Positions 63,761 through 64,000 of a stretch of 64,000 nt of DNA are shown one piece after another. The notes beneath the pieces were generated by a model, which was not told the origin of the DNA, did not search any database, and saw only the letters and a program-made list of their open reading frames with translations. Each line of letters begins with the position of its first letter. Position 1 is the first letter of the stretch. The translations under genes and the position numbers were made by a program. Source of the DNA: Pseudomonas sp. ACM7 (GTDB lineage Bacteria > Pseudomonadota > Gammaproteobacteria > Pseudomonadales > Pseudomonadaceae); NCBI RefSeq assembly GCF_004136015.1, contig NZ_CP024866.1:3175037-3239036 (forward strand), read 5' to 3'.

Positions 63761-64000
63761 TTAGGCTGCGCGTTCTTTCCATTCAGCTTTGTCTCGGATC
63801 ATGGCGTTCAAGCGGACCAACAGCACTCGCATGCAGGCAATAAGCGCTACCTTTGCGCATTTGCCCTTCAGGCGCAGTGCTTCATACCGAGCCTTAAACT
63901 CAGGTTGCCGCTGGATCACCACCCAACACGCCATGTACATGGCACGACGCGCAGCGAACCTGCCGCCGCTAATGTGGCGCGGACCTTCATGTTGGCCACT
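63761..64000 (-). mobile_element. 3' end of an IS110-family transposase gene
   Basis: Eighty codons run from the window edge to the stop TAA at 63761: GRFAARRAMYMACWVVIQRQ, KGKCAKVALIACMRVLLVRL, NAMIRDKAEW. This is the C-terminal transposase_20 region of IS110/IS1111-type elements. The gene starts outside the window. IS ends cannot be defined here. Confidence 0.75.

Overview
The window looks like chromosomal DNA of a Pseudomonas of the fluorescens group. Support comes from the gene content and order of the glycine betaine/sarcosine catabolic locus, a creBCD system, FecIR-type iron signalling, glcB, and many REP palindromes of the type found in fluorescens-group genomes. Most of the window is GC-rich. 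The stretch from about 3.1 to 13.9 kb is clearly AT-richer, uses many ATA/TTA/AGA codons, and looks horizontally acquired.

Layout. 0-2.3 kb: choX (choline-binding protein) and gbdR (AraC activator of betaine catabolism). 2.2-15.1 kb: an island between two imperfect direct copies of gbdR 3' end + REP + DUF3010 gene. Its left edge carries a truncated XRE gene, an AraC tail remnant and a decayed ORF. Its core is a one-strand gene set: ATP-grasp ligase (interrupted by one in-frame TAA), asparagine-synthetase-like enzyme, KamA-like radical SAM aminomutase, clavaminate-synthase-like Fe/2OG oxygenase, MATE exporter, membrane-anchored AspH-like oxygenase, PLP aminotransferase and a second KamA-like radical SAM enzyme. 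Its right edge holds scraps of endA, a group II intron and its reverse transcriptase, the last fused in frame to the gbdR tail.

15-41.6 kb: the betaine-to-glycine/formaldehyde route. In order: dipeptidase, DUF5943 protein, dgcA-dgcB-etfA-etfB, gbcA and gbcB (divergent), an SDR, ltaE, a TraX-like membrane protein, glyA, soxBDAG, purU and fdhA. GbcAB demethylates glycine betaine, DgcAB with its own ETF handles dimethylglycine, SoxBDAG handles sarcosine, and GlyA/PurU/FdhA process the glycine and C1 units. A GNAT enzyme, an aspartic protease and a block of spaced DnaA-box-like repeats interrupt this region.

41.6-64 kb: ECF sigma/RskA anti-sigma plus fasciclin protein; DUF2780 protein; a collapsed acyltransferase pseudogene; a periplasmic zinc-protease-like protein; creBCD; a GST; an iron-uptake signalling set (ECF sigma, FecR, TonB receptor, PepSY protein, small membrane protein); a DUF294/exonuclease pair; a response regulator; glcB; a GcvR-like ACT protein; rarD; and the 3' end of an IS110-family transposase at the window edge.

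The strongest candidate for an undescribed system is the 3.7-13.9 kb island. It has the parts for making and exporting a small hydroxylated beta-amino-acid-containing product, but no NRPS or PKS. Its product is not known from the sequence. The ATP-grasp nonsense codon may mean it is silent in this strain.
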